Assembly (NCBI RefSeq): GCF_008107695.1
Contig: NZ_VIRG01000056.1
Span: 186,001 to 250,000, forward strand
DNA from: Stappia sp. BW2
GTDB lineage: Bacteria; Pseudomonadota; Alphaproteobacteria; Rhizobiales; Stappiaceae
Length of the DNA stretch: 64,000 nucleotides
Direction of reading: 5' to 3'
Shown here: positions 1 to 8,966 of the stretch, one piece after another
How the letters are laid out: each line of letters begins with the position of its first letter
How positions within the stretch are numbered: position 1 is the stretch's first letter
Notes under the pieces: model-generated
Database searches by the model: none
The model's input: only the letters and a program-made list of their open reading frames with translations
What the model was told of the DNA's origin: nothing
Position numbers and translations under genes: made by a program

Positions 1-1
1 A

Positions 2-844
2 GTAGAGAAAAACTCCAACGGCGACATCGCGGTGGAGATCTATGATTCCGCTCAGCTCTACAAGGACAACGAAGTTCCGGCGGCGGTCGGCAGCGGCTCC
101 ATTGAAATGGGTGTTGCGTCCCTGACCCGATATGTCGGCGACATTCCCGCCGTCGACATCTTCTATCAGCCGTTCCTGTTCGACACCGAAGAAAAGGTCC
201 GCAAGGCTGTTGCCAAAGGGTCTCCCGTCCGCGGACCGCTGGACGAAGCGATCGCGGAAACCGGGTCGACCGTGTTGTGGTGGCAGGCTTATGGCGGTTC
301 CATCATGCTGTCGAACGGTGGCCCGCTGAAAACGCCGGACGATTTGAAGGGCAAGAAAGTCCGTGTCTTCGGCAAGACCCTTGGCGATTTCGTCTCCGTG
401 GCCGGTGGTGCGCCGACGCTGATTTCCGGCTCGGAACAGTATCTGGCCTACCAGCGCGGTACGGTGGACGTCGGCATGACCGGCATTTCCGGCGTGAAGT
501 CTCGCAAGCTCTGGGAAGTGATGGATACGATCACCGTCACCAACAATGCGGATATCGAGTTTATCGTCGTGGTGAACACGGATTTCTGGAACAGCCTGCC
601 GGATGAGCACAAGAAGATCATCGAGGATGCTGCCCTGAAGGCGGAAGCCGATGTGCGTGACCGCATGTCCCAGATCGAGGCCGACGGTTACGAGGTTTCG
701 AAGCAGAACGGCATGACGGTCTACACACCGACCGAGGAAGAAATGGCCACCTGGAAGAGCGTCAGCCAGCCGGTCTATGACAACTTCGTCGAAAAAGCAG
801 GCCCGCTGGGCAAGCAGGTTCTTGATGCCGCTCAGAAATTCTGA
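2..844 (+). CDS. dctP: TRAP transporter substrate-binding protein, DctP family (5' end missing)
   Basis: This is the periplasmic solute receptor of a TRAP transporter, which binds a carboxylate-type substrate and delivers it to the QM permease. The open frame runs in from the left edge, so the signal peptide and the first part of the mature protein are missing; the GTG at 32 is internal. About 280 residues remain, against roughly 330 for a whole protein. The family look is clear: an SNGDIAVEIYDSAQLY-like strand at the edge, a DLKGKKVRVFG segment, and a YLAYQRGTVDVGMTG segment where the substrate-anchoring region lies. It is followed 114 bases later by dctQ and dctM. Family is secure; the substrate is unknown, though the linked lyase suggests a small di- or tricarboxylate. 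Confidence 0.9.
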   Translation, partial: VEKNSNGDIAVEIYDSAQLYKDNEVPAAVGSGSIEMGVASLTRYVGDIPAVDIFYQPFLFDTEEKVRKAVAKGSPVRGPLDEAIAETGSTVLWWQAYGGSIMLSNGGPLKTPDDLKGKKVRVFGKTLGDFVSVAGGAPTLISGSEQYLAYQRGTVDVGMTGISGVKSRKLWEVMDTITVTNNADIEFIVVVNTDFWNSLPDEHKKIIEDAALKAEADVRDRMSQIEADGYEVSKQNGMTVYTPTEEEMATWKSVSQPVYDNFVEKAGPLGKQVLDAAQKF

Positions 845-957
845 CGGATGATGAACGACAGAAGCGGCCGGAAACGACCGGCCGCTTCTCGTAACGGATA
901 CCGGATCTCCGGCGTCCTGCTCCGGCCTTGCCGATTGCTCGATCGACAGTTGGTTTC

Positions 958-1452
958 ATGAAAGCCTTCTATTTTGTTCTCCAGGCCTTCGCCTGGATGG
1001 CCGCGTTCCTGTTCATCGCCGTGGGCTGCATGCTCACCTATGAAGTGCTGGCGCGGTATCTTTTCATTGCTCCCACCATCTGGGCGTCGGAACTGTCCCA
1101 GTTGTGCCTGATGTGGGGAACCATGCTTGCCATGCCCTGGTTGCTTAAGACCGGCCGGCACATCGCGGTTGACGCTGTGACGGACCAGTTGAGCCCGGCC
1201 TGGCGCCGCGTTTGTCATGTTCTTGCAATGGGTTTTGTGGCGGTGTTCAGCATTCTGGTCGCCTGGAAGGGCGGCGCGATTTTCTACGATTCCTTCGAAC
1301 GCGGCCGTACGTCGGGCACCATGCTGGATCTTCCCATGTGGATTTCCGAACTGTCCATTCCCGTCGGTTTCGCGCTTCTGTTCCTGCAGGCTGTACTCGA
1401 GCTGGGCCAGAAGCCCAAGTCGGGCGATCATGAAGCGGTGGTTATGGAATGA
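958..1452 (+). CDS. dctQ: TRAP transporter small permease, DctQ family
   Basis: The small membrane subunit of a TRAP transporter, which pairs with DctM in the inner membrane. The product is 164 residues with four hydrophobic segments: near the N terminus, around residue 45, around 90, and near 140. It has the typical early-helix pattern with YEVLARYLF followed by a tryptophan-rich WASELSQ motif. I chose ATG 958 over an in-frame TTG at 928 because the hydrophobic N terminus then begins directly. The stop overlaps the dctM start by four bases (ATGA at 1449-1452), so the two are translationally coupled. Confidence 0.9.
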   Translation: MKAFYFVLQAFAWMAAFLFIAVGCMLTYEVLARYLFIAPTIWASELSQLCLMWGTMLAMPWLLKTGRHIAVDAVTDQLSPAWRRVCHVLAMGFVAVFSILVAWKGGAIFYDSFERGRTSGTMLDLPMWISELSIPVGFALLFLQAVLELGQKPKSGDHEAVVME

Positions 1453-2723
1453 CCACAGTTCTCATTCTCGTCGCTTTGTTCACCTTGTTGCTGATCCGGG
1501 TGCCGGTCGCGTTCGCGCTGGGCGGCCTTGGCCTTGCATTGCTTATTCTCGGCGGCTTCTCGCCGCTGATGGCGCCACAGGCGATCCTGTCGACACTCGA
1601 CGGCTTCATTCTGCTGGCAGTGCCGCTTTTTCTGCTGATGTCGAATATCTTGCTCAAGGGCGGGGTTGGACGGGATCTGTTTGCCGCCGTTCATGCCTGG
1701 GTCGGCCATTGGCCGGGCGGTCTGGCTGTCGCGACCATTCTGTCCTGCGCCATCTTCGCCGCCATTTCCGGATCGTCGGTCGCCACGGCAGCCACCATCG
1801 GCACGGTTGCGATTCCGGAAATGATCCAGCGCGGCTATGAACGGAAATTCGTCTACGGACTGCTGGCCGCTGGCGGCACGCTTGGCATTCTGATTCCGCC
1901 GTCGATCCCGATGATCGTCTATGGCTTCGTTACCGAACAGTCGGTGATCGCGCTGTTCCTGGCGGGCGTTGGTCCGGGCTTGCTGCTCGTGGCGTTTTTC
2001 ATCGGTTTTTCGATGGTCTACGCCCGTTGGTTCGGCGGCTATACACCGGAACCGGCGTCAAGCTGGGATGAGCGGGTGCGGGCAACGGTGCGGGCTTTTC
2101 CCTCGATCCTGCTGGCGATGGTGGTAATAGGCGCGATTTACAGCGGCGCTGCGACACCGACAGAAGCCGCCGCCATCGGTTTTGCCGTGGCGCTTCTGAT
2201 CACCGGTCCGCTCTTGCGCACGCTCACCTGGCAGGGGCTGAAGGAAGCCGCCTTCGATGCCATGGTGACGACGGTCGCCATCGTGCTGATCATCGCCGGG
2301 GCCAAGGTGTTCGGAAAGGCGATCACGCTCTACCGGATTCCGCAGGACATCTCGGTCTTCATCGGACAGACCATCGACACCCCGCTTGCCTTCATCATTG
2401 TGGTGTCAGTCGTGCTTCTGATCATGGGGCTGGTGTTCGAGTCGCTGTCCATGGTGCTGATCATGACGCCGGTGCTGTTGCCGGCGGCCATGGCGCTGGG
2501 CTTCGATCCGGTCTGGTTCGGCGTCTATATGGTCGTAATGGTGGAATGCGCGCTGATCACACCGCCGGTCGGGCTCAATCTCTATGTCATCCAGTCGGTG
2601 GCGCGGTCGAAGCTGTCCGAAGTTTCGCGCGGCGTTTTGCCGTTCCTTGTGCTCATGTTGATTTCGGTCGCCATCCTGTATGTCTGGCCTGATCTCGCAC
2701 TCTATCTTCCGTTCAAGTTCTGA
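1449..2723 (+). CDS. dctM: TRAP transporter large permease, DctM family
   Basis: The large, ion-coupled permease subunit of the TRAP transporter, 424 residues, hydrophobic throughout with about a dozen membrane segments, the usual size for the family. Recognisable DctM segments are the AISGSSVATAATIG stretch near residue 100, the GGTLGILIPPSIPMIVYG loop near residue 145, and an ITPPVGLNLYVIQ segment near residue 375. It starts inside the dctQ stop and is followed after 9 bases by an isocitrate-lyase-superfamily enzyme, forming a four-gene transport-plus-catabolism unit. Confidence 0.95.
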   Translation: MTTVLILVALFTLLLIRVPVAFALGGLGLALLILGGFSPLMAPQAILSTLDGFILLAVPLFLLMSNILLKGGVGRDLFAAVHAWVGHWPGGLAVATILSCAIFAAISGSSVATAATIGTVAIPEMIQRGYERKFVYGLLAAGGTLGILIPPSIPMIVYGFVTEQSVIALFLAGVGPGLLLVAFFIGFSMVYARWFGGYTPEPASSWDERVRATVRAFPSILLAMVVIGAIYSGAATPTEAAAIGFAVALLITGPLLRTLTWQGLKEAAFDAMVTTVAIVLIIAGAKVFGKAITLYRIPQDISVFIGQTIDTPLAFIIVVSVVLLIMGLVFESLSMVLIMTPVLLPAAMALGFDPVWFGVYMVVMVECALITPPVGLNLYVIQSVARSKLSEVSRGVLPFLVLMLISVAILYVWPDLALYLPFKF

Positions 2724-2732
2724 GGTTTTGTC

Positions 2733-3605
2733 ATGCCGTCACCGGCAGATTTGCTCCGCGCGCTGCTGGAGCAGCCGAAACTCAACGTCATGCCCTGCTG
2801 TTACGATGCCCTGTCGGCCAAGCTGATCGAACAGGCCGGGTTCGATCTCACCTTCATGTCCGGCTTTGCCGCTTCCGCATCGCGGATCGGCCAGCCGGAT
2901 CTGGGGCTGATGTCCTATGGCGAGGTGCTTGATCAGGCGCGCAACATCAGCGATGCCATTCGTATTCCGCTGCTGGCGGACGGTGATACCGGCTATGGCA
3001 ATGCGATGAACGTGCGCCGCACGGTAACCGGCATGGCCAAGGCTGGCGCCGCGGCCGTGATGATCGAGGATCAGGTCGCTCCGAAGCGCTGCGGCCATAC
3101 GCCGGGCAAGGCGGTCGTTTCCCGTGAAGAAGCCTTTGACCGGATCCGGGCGGCCCAGGATGCCAAGGAAGCGGGCGCCGACATTCTTATCCTCGCCCGC
3201 ACCGATGCCCGCCACGAGCATGGTCTTGCCGAGGCAATCGCCCGGGCCGCCAGGTTCAAGGAGCTTGGCGCCGATATCCTGTTCGTCGAAGCGCCCAAAA
3301 CGGTTGCCGAAATGCGGGAGATCTGCCGGGAACTGCCGGGACCGAAGATGGCCAATATCGTGGAAGGCGGCGAGACGCCGGATCTTTCGCACAAGGATCT
3401 TCAGGACATCGGTTACGCCATTGCCGCCTATCCGCTGACCCTGATGGCCAGCGCCATGAAGGCAATGGTGGCAACGCTGCAGGACCTGAAGAGCGATCGG
3501 GACCGCACCCCGGATCTCATGGACTTCAAGGAACTGCGTGAGCGTATCGGCTTTAACGACTATTACGAGGTTTCGGCCAAATACGAGACGTCGAAGCGGG
3601 ACTGA
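2733..3605 (+). CDS. Isocitrate lyase/PEP mutase superfamily enzyme (PrpB-like C-C lyase)
   Basis: A 290-residue TIM-barrel enzyme of the isocitrate lyase/phosphoenolpyruvate mutase superfamily. Visible landmarks are a metal-binding LADGDTGYG motif near residue 88, the EDQ strand near 112, and the loop KRCGH around residue 119. A cysteine in that loop is characteristic of members that cleave C-C bonds (isocitrate, methylisocitrate, dimethylmalate lyases) rather than of decarboxylase or mutase members. It lies 9 bases after dctM, so it probably acts on the TRAP substrate or a product of it. Exact substrate (2-methylisocitrate, 2,3-dimethylmalate or another) cannot be read from the sequence. 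Confidence 0.85.
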   Translation: MPSPADLLRALLEQPKLNVMPCCYDALSAKLIEQAGFDLTFMSGFAASASRIGQPDLGLMSYGEVLDQARNISDAIRIPLLADGDTGYGNAMNVRRTVTGMAKAGAAAVMIEDQVAPKRCGHTPGKAVVSREEAFDRIRAAQDAKEAGADILILARTDARHEHGLAEAIARAARFKELGADILFVEAPKTVAEMREICRELPGPKMANIVEGGETPDLSHKDLQDIGYAIAAYPLTLMASAMKAMVATLQDLKSDRDRTPDLMDFKELRERIGFNDYYEVSAKYETSKRD

Positions 3606-3737
3606 GGACGCCAGCCTTTCCGGAGCCGCGTCTTTGTGACCAACAGCGAAACTTGGCATCGCGCCACTCGGCGTTGGATTTATTTCAAACGGGATGATAG
3701 ACCCGGCGCGACCGAGAAGCTGTAACGGAAAACTTGA

Positions 3738-4352
3738 ATGCAGGGCGAAAGACGCCGAAGACCTTCGCTGTCGCTCCCGATCCTGCGGACATCACGCGAC
3801 CAGCACCGGGACGGCACACTGACGCTCGGCAATTTGCTGCTAGCGCTGGGCGAGACGTCGTTCGGCTGGGCGATCGTGCTGTTTTCCCTGCTGACGCTTC
3901 TGCCTCTGCCGCCCGGGTCCTCGCTCGTCACCGGCCTGCCGGTGCTCGTCACCACGTTCCAGATGGTGCTTGGGTTTCCTCATGTGAAGTTGCCCGGACC
4001 GCTGGCGCGTCTTTCCCTCAATCACAACAAGCTGCGGCGAACGATGGTGCGCCTGCGTCCCGTCACAATGCGGCTGGAGCGCGTGCTGGCCCACCGGTAC
4101 GAAGGTCTGTTCGCGCGCAAACATGAGCGTTTGCTCGGGCTTGCGTTGTTCGTGATTGCTTTCACATTGTTTCTGCCTGTGCCGCTCAGCGGCTGGTTTC
4201 CGGCGGTCGCACTGTTCATTGCCGGTGTCGGCATCGTGGAACGCGACGGCCTTGTGGTCATCTTCGGTCTTCTGCTGGGTCTGGCCGCGGTGCTGCTGAC
4301 CGCTGCCATCCTGACGTCGATCGCGATCAGCACCCAAGCGCTCATGAGCTGA
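3738..4352 (+). CDS. exoD: ExoD-like exopolysaccharide synthesis membrane protein
   Basis: A 204-residue membrane protein resembling rhizobial ExoD, a family linked genetically to exopolysaccharide production and alkaline tolerance but of unknown biochemistry. The sequence shows LTLGNLLLALGE after a basic N terminus, then LTLLPLPPGSSLVTGLPV, the Gly/Pro-rich first hairpin typical of the family. A central basic, Arg-rich cytosolic stretch (about residues 95-135) and three C-terminal hydrophobic segments follow. ATG 3738 is the best start but has no strong ribosome binding site, and a start a few codons later is possible. It stands alone: 132 bases after the lyase gene and 348 before ffh. Confidence 0.75.
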   Translation: MQGERRRRPSLSLPILRTSRDQHRDGTLTLGNLLLALGETSFGWAIVLFSLLTLLPLPPGSSLVTGLPVLVTTFQMVLGFPHVKLPGPLARLSLNHNKLRRTMVRLRPVTMRLERVLAHRYEGLFARKHERLLGLALFVIAFTLFLPVPLSGWFPAVALFIAGVGIVERDGLVVIFGLLLGLAAVLLTAAILTSIAISTQALMS

Positions 4353-4462
4353 TTGGATAGCCGTTCGCGTGCATGAAGCGCCGAAGCGGGAGGGACCAAA
4401 GCCATCATATCGCGGTGGACAGAAAACAAGTGCCGCAGGAAACGGGAATTTCCGCCGCTTCC

Positions 4463-4491
4463 TTGACTCTTGGCCGCGTTTCGGGCATAGA
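4463..4491 (+). promoter_or_regulatory. Probable sigma-70 promoter for the ffh operon
   Basis: TTGACT at 4463-4468 and CATAGA at 4486-4491 are separated by exactly 17 bases, a good match to the housekeeping promoter form of alphaproteobacteria, in which the -35 box is strong and the -10 box relaxed. It lies about 210 bases before the ffh start in a 348-base gene-free stretch (4353-4700). Confidence 0.5.
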
Positions 4492-4571
4492 CCCGCGAAC
4501 TCCATATGAGTGATTGAAATTTCGATCCGCCGACCGGGACCCGTAAAGGTGTAAAGAGATCCCGGAGGTTA

Positions 4572-4602
4572 ACACCCGACAGCGCGTTGCGCCCTCGGGT
4601 GT
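4572..4602 (+). other. Stem-loop in the ffh leader
   Basis: ACACCCGA at 4572-4579 pairs perfectly with TCGGGTGT at 4595-4602, and an inner GCGC/GCGC stem (4582-4585 with 4589-4592) fits inside it. No T-run follows, so it does not look like a terminator. It sits in the untranslated leader between the putative promoter and ffh. Role unknown. Confidence 0.45.
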
Positions 4603-4700
4603 CAAACTGCTTTGCGCGGGTTGATCCGGTTGGAAATGACCGGCGGTTGCCCATATGGTTCGGGAGACTTCCCGAAACCGAGATTATTCAAGGACTACTG

Positions 4701-6242
4701 ATGTTTGAAAGCCTGTCCGATCGATTAAGCGGTATTTTCGACAAGCTCACCGGCCGCGGTGCGCTGTCGGAAAACGACGTCAACGAGGCGCTGCGCGAAA
4801 TCCGCCGCGCGCTGATCGAGGCCGACGTCGCGCTGCCGATCGTACGGTCCTTCACCGACAAGGTGCGCAATCGCGCCGTCGGTGCCGAGGTGGTCAAGTC
4901 CGTGACCCCGGGCCAGATGGTCGTGAAGATCGTTCATGACCAATTGGTCGAGATGCTCGGTGAGGAAGCCCACCCGATCGACCTGAACGCACCGGCACCG
5001 GTGGCGATCATGATGGTCGGTCTGCAGGGCTCCGGTAAAACGACCACCACGGCCAAGATTGCCCGCCGCCTGACCCAGCGCGACAAGCGCAAGGTGTTGA
5101 TGGCATCGCTGGACACCCGCCGTCCGGCCGCACAGGAACAGCTGAAGGTTCTGGGCGAACAGAACGACATCGACACACTTCCGATCGTCGCCGGTCAAGG
5201 CCCGGTCGAGATCTCCAAGCGGGCCATGTCCGCCGCCAAACTTGGCGGTTATGACGTGGTCATGCTCGACACCGCCGGCCGTATTCACATCGACGAGCCG
5301 CTGATGGTCGAAATGGCGGACGTCAAGGCCGCTGCCCAGCCGCACGAAATCCTGCTGGTCGCCGATAGTTTGACCGGTCAGGACGCCGTCAACCTGGCGC
5401 AAAGCTTCGATGAGCGCGTCGGCATCACCGGTATCGCCCTGACCCGTATGGACGGTGACGGCCGTGGCGGCGCGGCGCTCTCCATGCAGGCGGTCACCGG
5501 CAAGCCGGTCAAGCTGATCGGTACCGGCGAAAAGTCGGACGCTCTGGAAGACTTCCATCCGCGCCGGATTGCCGACCGCATCCTGGGCATGGGCGACATT
5601 GTCTCGCTGGTCGAAAAAGCCTCTGAAGCCATCGACGCGGAACAGGCCGCGAAAATGGCCAAGAAGATGCAGAAGGGTCATTTCGACCTGGAAGATCTCG
5701 CCGAGCAATTGCGCCAGATGGAAAAACTGGGTGGCATGTCCGGCATGATGGGCATGTTGCCGGGTGTCGGCAAGATGAAGAAGCAGATCGAGGCATCGAA
5801 CATCGACGACAAGATGTTCAAGCGCCAGGTCGCCATCATTGAATCCATGACACCTGCCGAACGTCAAAAACCCGAATTGCTCAAGGCCAGCCGCAAGAAG
5901 CGTATTGCTGCCGGTTCCGGCATGGATGTGGCCGACGTCAACAAGCTTCTGAAAATGCATCGCCAGATGGCGGACATGATGAAGAAGATGGGCAAGGGCA
6001 AAGGCATGCTGGGCAAGCTGATGGGCGGCCTCGGCGGCGGCGGAATGCCGGATGTCGATCCCAAGCAGCTTGAAGAAATGGCCAAGTCCGGCCAGCTGCC
6101 GGGCGGTATGGATCTGCCGAAAGGCCTGCCTGGCGGGCTGGGCGGTGGTCTGCCGCCAGGCATGGGTATGCCGGGCCTTCCGGGCCTCGGCGGTCCGAAA
6201 CTTCCCGGGTTTCCGGGTATGGGCAAGGGCAAGAAACGATGA
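4701..6242 (+). CDS. ffh: Signal recognition particle protein Ffh
   Basis: The GTPase of the signal recognition particle, which with 4.5S RNA targets membrane proteins to FtsY and the translocon. The product is 513 residues: N domain (MFESLSDRLSGIF onward), G domain with the P-loop GLQGSGKTTT near residue 108, a DTAGRIHID motif (G3) near 190, TRMDGDGRGG (G4) near 250, and an M domain containing GSGMDVADVNKLLK. The tail beyond residue 420 is very rich in Met, Gly and Pro, longer than in E. coli but usual in alphaproteobacteria. ATG 4701 gives the canonical N terminus; an in-frame upstream extension to 4587 is spurious. Overlaps the next gene by four bases. The SRP RNA gene is not in this window. 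Confidence 0.98.
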   Translation: MFESLSDRLSGIFDKLTGRGALSENDVNEALREIRRALIEADVALPIVRSFTDKVRNRAVGAEVVKSVTPGQMVVKIVHDQLVEMLGEEAHPIDLNAPAPVAIMMVGLQGSGKTTTTAKIARRLTQRDKRKVLMASLDTRRPAAQEQLKVLGEQNDIDTLPIVAGQGPVEISKRAMSAAKLGGYDVVMLDTAGRIHIDEPLMVEMADVKAAAQPHEILLVADSLTGQDAVNLAQSFDERVGITGIALTRMDGDGRGGAALSMQAVTGKPVKLIGTGEKSDALEDFHPRRIADRILGMGDIVSLVEKASEAIDAEQAAKMAKKMQKGHFDLEDLAEQLRQMEKLGGMSGMMGMLPGVGKMKKQIEASNIDDKMFKRQVAIIESMTPAERQKPELLKASRKKRIAAGSGMDVADVNKLLKMHRQMADMMKKMGKGKGMLGKLMGGLGGGGMPDVDPKQLEEMAKSGQLPGGMDLPKGLPGGLGGGLPPGMGMPGLPGLGGPKLPGFPGMGKGKKR

Positions 6243-6562
6243 GCGAAGCAGAGACCAAGCTGGGTGAAAGCCTTGCCTTGAGCGAACTGAAGGCTCTTCG
6301 CGCGTCCATCGACAACATCGATGCCGCCCTTGTTCACATGCTCGCCGAACGGTTCAAGTGCACCCAGAAAGTGGGCGTTCTGAAAGCGACCAACGACCTG
6401 CCGCCGGCTGATCCGGCGCGGGAGAAAATTCAGATCGAGCGGCTGCGCCAACTTGCCGGCGACGCCAATCTCGATCCTGACTTTGCCGAGAAATTCCTGA
6501 ACTTCATCGTCAGGGAAGTGATCCGGCACCACGAAGCCATTGCCGCTGAAGCCGGCAACTGA
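6239..6562 (+). CDS. Chorismate mutase, AroQ type
   Basis: A 107-residue, all-helical AroQ-class chorismate mutase, converting chorismate to prephenate on the way to phenylalanine and tyrosine. The signature is present: [20 protein letters not shown] at about residues 20-39, followed by KVGVLKA, and an acidic/basic second helix [16 protein letters not shown]. The length matches stand-alone monofunctional mutases. The start codon overlaps the ffh stop (ATGA at 6239-6242) and rpsP follows after 19 bases, so it is read as part of the ffh-rpsP transcript, an arrangement common in this order. Confidence 0.92.
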   Translation: MSEAETKLGESLALSELKALRASIDNIDAALVHMLAERFKCTQKVGVLKATNDLPPADPAREKIQIERLRQLAGDANLDPDFAEKFLNFIVREVIRHHEAIAAEAGN

Positions 6563-6581
6563 ACAAACTGGAGACATAAAA

Positions 6582-6980
6582 ATGGCTACGAAAATTCGCC
6601 TGGCACGTGGCGGTTCCAAAAAGCGCCCGTACTACCGCATCGTTATTGCTGACATCCGCTCCCCGCGCGATGGCCGTTTCATTGAAAAGGTCGGTTCCTA
6701 CGACCCGATGCTGCCGAAGGATTCCGAAAACCGCGTGATCCTGAACGTCGAGCGCATTCAGTATTGGCTGGGCAACGGCGCGAAGCCGACCGACCGCGTG
6801 CTTCGTTTCCTGGATGCTGCCGGCCTGCTGAAGCGCGAACCGCGCAACAACCCGAAGAAAGCCGAGCTGGGCACAAAGGCGAAGGAACGCCTGGAAGCAA
6901 AGCGTCAGGCTGAAGAAGACGCAGCCGCTGCTGCCGCTGAAGCTGCTGCCGCTCCGGCAGAAGAAGCTGCTGCAGAATAA
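6582..6980 (+). CDS. rpsP: 30S ribosomal protein S16
   Basis: Small-subunit protein S16, 132 residues. The N terminus [20 protein letters not shown] is diagnostic. The conserved core ends near residue 85, and the remaining C terminus is a low-complexity Ala/Glu tail, as in many alphaproteobacterial S16 proteins. ATG 6582 was chosen because it gives the canonical start; an in-frame upstream ATG at 6540 lies within the chorismate mutase gene. First of the classical rpsP-rimM-trmD-rplS set. Confidence 0.98.
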   Translation: MATKIRLARGGSKKRPYYRIVIADIRSPRDGRFIEKVGSYDPMLPKDSENRVILNVERIQYWLGNGAKPTDRVLRFLDAAGLLKREPRNNPKKAELGTKAKERLEAKRQAEEDAAAAAAEAAAAPAEEAAAE

Positions 6981-7030
6981 GCAGATGCGCCAGGCCGCAC
7001 CGTATTTCGTAGACCAGGGAGCCTTTTGAG

Positions 7031-7585
7031 ATGACGTCCGAGGACGATCAGAAGGTTTTGATGGCCAAGATCGGTGCGGCGCACGGCATTCGCGGGGAAG
7101 TGCGGGTCAAGCCCTATGGCGATGACCCGCTTTCCTTTGCCGACTACGGCATTCTGACCACCCGGGACGGCAAACGCTCCTTCGAAGTGGAACGCGCGCG
7201 GGTGCAGAAGACGGTTGCGATCACCAAGTTCAAGGGGATCACGGACCGTAACCAGGCAGAAGAGCTGAACGGTATCGATCTATTCATCGACCGCGACCAG
7301 CTGCCCGAGCCTGAAGAAGACGAATTCTACTATTCCGACCTGACCGGCCTCGATGTGCTCGACCAGACTGGCGAGACACTCGGGAAAATCATTGCGGTTC
7401 AGGATTTTGGGGCCGGCGATCTGCTGGAAGTCCGGCCAAAGCGTGGCCGGAGCTTCTATGTCCCGTTCACGAAAGACTTCGTGCCGGAGATCGATCTGGA
7501 AAATGGCCGGGTCAGCGTTTCGCTGCCGGATGACTATTTTTCCGAAGGAACGCCCGAACCCTCGACGGATGCGCCGGACAGGTAA
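7031..7585 (+). CDS. rimM: Ribosome maturation factor RimM
   Basis: 16S rRNA-processing/ribosome assembly factor that binds S19 and helps mature the 30S head. 184 residues with the N-terminal domain opening KIGAAHGIRGEVRVKPYGD (about residues 12-30) and the PRC-barrel segment EFYYSDLTGLDVLDQTGETLG from about residue 98. The last 52 bases overlap, tail to tail, the end of a reverse-strand VanZ-like gene. It lies 50 bases after rpsP. Confidence 0.97.
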   Translation: MTSEDDQKVLMAKIGAAHGIRGEVRVKPYGDDPLSFADYGILTTRDGKRSFEVERARVQKTVAITKFKGITDRNQAEELNGIDLFIDRDQLPEPEEDEFYYSDLTGLDVLDQTGETLGKIIAVQDFGAGDLLEVRPKRGRSFYVPFTKDFVPEIDLENGRVSVSLPDDYFSEGTPEPSTDAPDR

Positions 7586-8067
7586 CGCGTTGGCACGGGC
7601 TGCAGGCCCATCTTGCCCAGATTGAGTTCCTCGCGATCCTCTGACGGAACCTCCTGCCGGACAGCCTGCCGAACCTCGGACCGCTTCAGGGCAATCAGCG
7701 CGACGATCAGCGCAACCCCGATCCCATTGGCAAAGGCATCCTGCAGCGACATTTCGTGGTGGGGAAGGAACCCCTGCACAACTTCGCCCGCCAGACCCAT
7801 GCCGAAGGCAACCACGGCGGAAATGCGCAGCCGGCAGCAGAACAGTGCATGGATGGACAGTGTCAGTAGCGCGAAGAAACCGATATGGATGACTTTGTCG
7901 TAGGGGTGGCCGACGCCGGTGTTGAACACGAGACCGGCAAACACGCCGAAGGTCATCAGCGCGAACAGGGGCAGGACACGGCTGAGGGAAATGTCGAGAT
8001 AGTGACGGTCGACATGAACCTGAATGAAACGGGGAAGCTTGAAACGCAGGACTGGAAACTTTGCCAC
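7534..8067 (-). CDS. VanZ-like membrane protein
   Basis: A 177-residue membrane protein with the VanZ-like fold: four hydrophobic segments, the YDKVIHIGFFALLT helix near residue 57, and the GEVVQGFLPHHEMSLQDAFAN signature near residue 93. VanZ in enterococci affects low-level teicoplanin resistance; in proteobacteria this domain is found in proteins of unknown role. The start is GTG at 8067. The hydrophilic tail of about 45 residues overlaps the rimM 3' end by 52 bases on the opposite strand. Its position inside the rpsP-rimM-trmD-rplS set is unusual: a reverse gene separates rimM from trmD, which then needs its own promoter or read-through. Confidence 0.75.
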   Translation of the reverse strand: MAKFPVLRFKLPRFIQVHVDRHYLDISLSRVLPLFALMTFGVFAGLVFNTGVGHPYDKVIHIGFFALLTLSIHALFCCRLRISAVVAFGMGLAGEVVQGFLPHHEMSLQDAFANGIGVALIVALIALKRSEVRQAVRQEVPSEDREELNLGKMGLQPVPTRYLSGASVEGSGVPSEK

Positions 8068-8246
8068 GATGGTGAACCTGATTGAAATGCTCTTGCCACG
8101 ATATAGAGCGAGCCTTAATCAGAGCTTTCTTTCCGGCACCTAGCCTGATGAATTCGACAGGTTTTCAGAAAACCGGTAAACAGGCCCTTAACCAACGAGT
8201 GGTGTGGGGTGCGCTTATTGGCCAATCAGCGGAACTGACAGGCGTA

Positions 8247-8957
8247 ATGACGTTCAAAGCAACCATTCTGACGCTCTACCCGGACATGTTTCCAGGGCCT
8301 TTGGGCCACAGCCTGTCGGGGCGTGCGCTGGACAAGGGACTGTGGCAGCTCGAAACGAGTCAGATCCGCGACTTTGCGACGGATAAACATCGCTCCGTTG
8401 ATGATACTCCGGCTGGCGGTGGCGCGGGTATGGTGCTCAGAGCCGATATTCTGGCCAAAGCCATCGATGCGGCCGCCCCTGCTGACGATCCGCGTCCGCG
8501 GCTCCTGATGAGCCCGCGGGGCGCGCCCTTCACCCAGGGCCGTGCGCATGAACTTGCCGAAGGGCCCGGCGCTGTCATCGTCTGCGGCCGGTTCGAGGGG
8601 GTTGACCAGCGGGTGATCGACGCGCGTGGGCTGGAGGAAGTTTCCGTTGGTGACTACATTCTCTCGGGCGGCGAAATCGGTGCATTGACCATGTTGGACG
8701 CCATTATCCGGCTGATCCCGGGTGTCATGGGCAACATGGACAGCGCGGAAACCGAAAGCTTCGAAGGCGGTCTGCTGGAACACCCGCAGTATACGCGGCC
8801 CGCCGAATTCGAAGGCCTCACCATTCCCGAAGTTCTGACTTCGGGCAATCACCGGAAGATCCACGAGTGGCGCATGGCTGAAGCCGAGCGCCTCACGCGC
8901 GAGCGGCGGCCGGATCTCTGGGACGCCTATATGGCGGATGAAGACGACGTGGATTGA
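8247..8957 (+). CDS. trmD: tRNA (guanine37-N1)-methyltransferase TrmD
   Basis: SPOUT-class enzyme using S-adenosylmethionine to methylate G37 of tRNAs, preventing +1 frameshifting. 236 residues; [20 protein letters not shown] is the typical N terminus. The trefoil-knot SAM site is seen as [15 protein letters not shown] (about residue 111) and [13 protein letters not shown] (about residue 132), followed by the usual [20 protein letters not shown] segment. ATG 8247 was chosen because it gives the canonical N terminus; an upstream in-frame extension to 8082 has no homology features. Confidence 0.98.
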   Translation: MTFKATILTLYPDMFPGPLGHSLSGRALDKGLWQLETSQIRDFATDKHRSVDDTPAGGGAGMVLRADILAKAIDAAAPADDPRPRLLMSPRGAPFTQGRAHELAEGPGAVIVCGRFEGVDQRVIDARGLEEVSVGDYILSGGEIGALTMLDAIIRLIPGVMGNMDSAETESFEGGLLEHPQYTRPAEFEGLTIPEVLTSGNHRKIHEWRMAEAERLTRERRPDLWDAYMADEDDVD

Positions 8958-8966
8958 AGAATCCGC

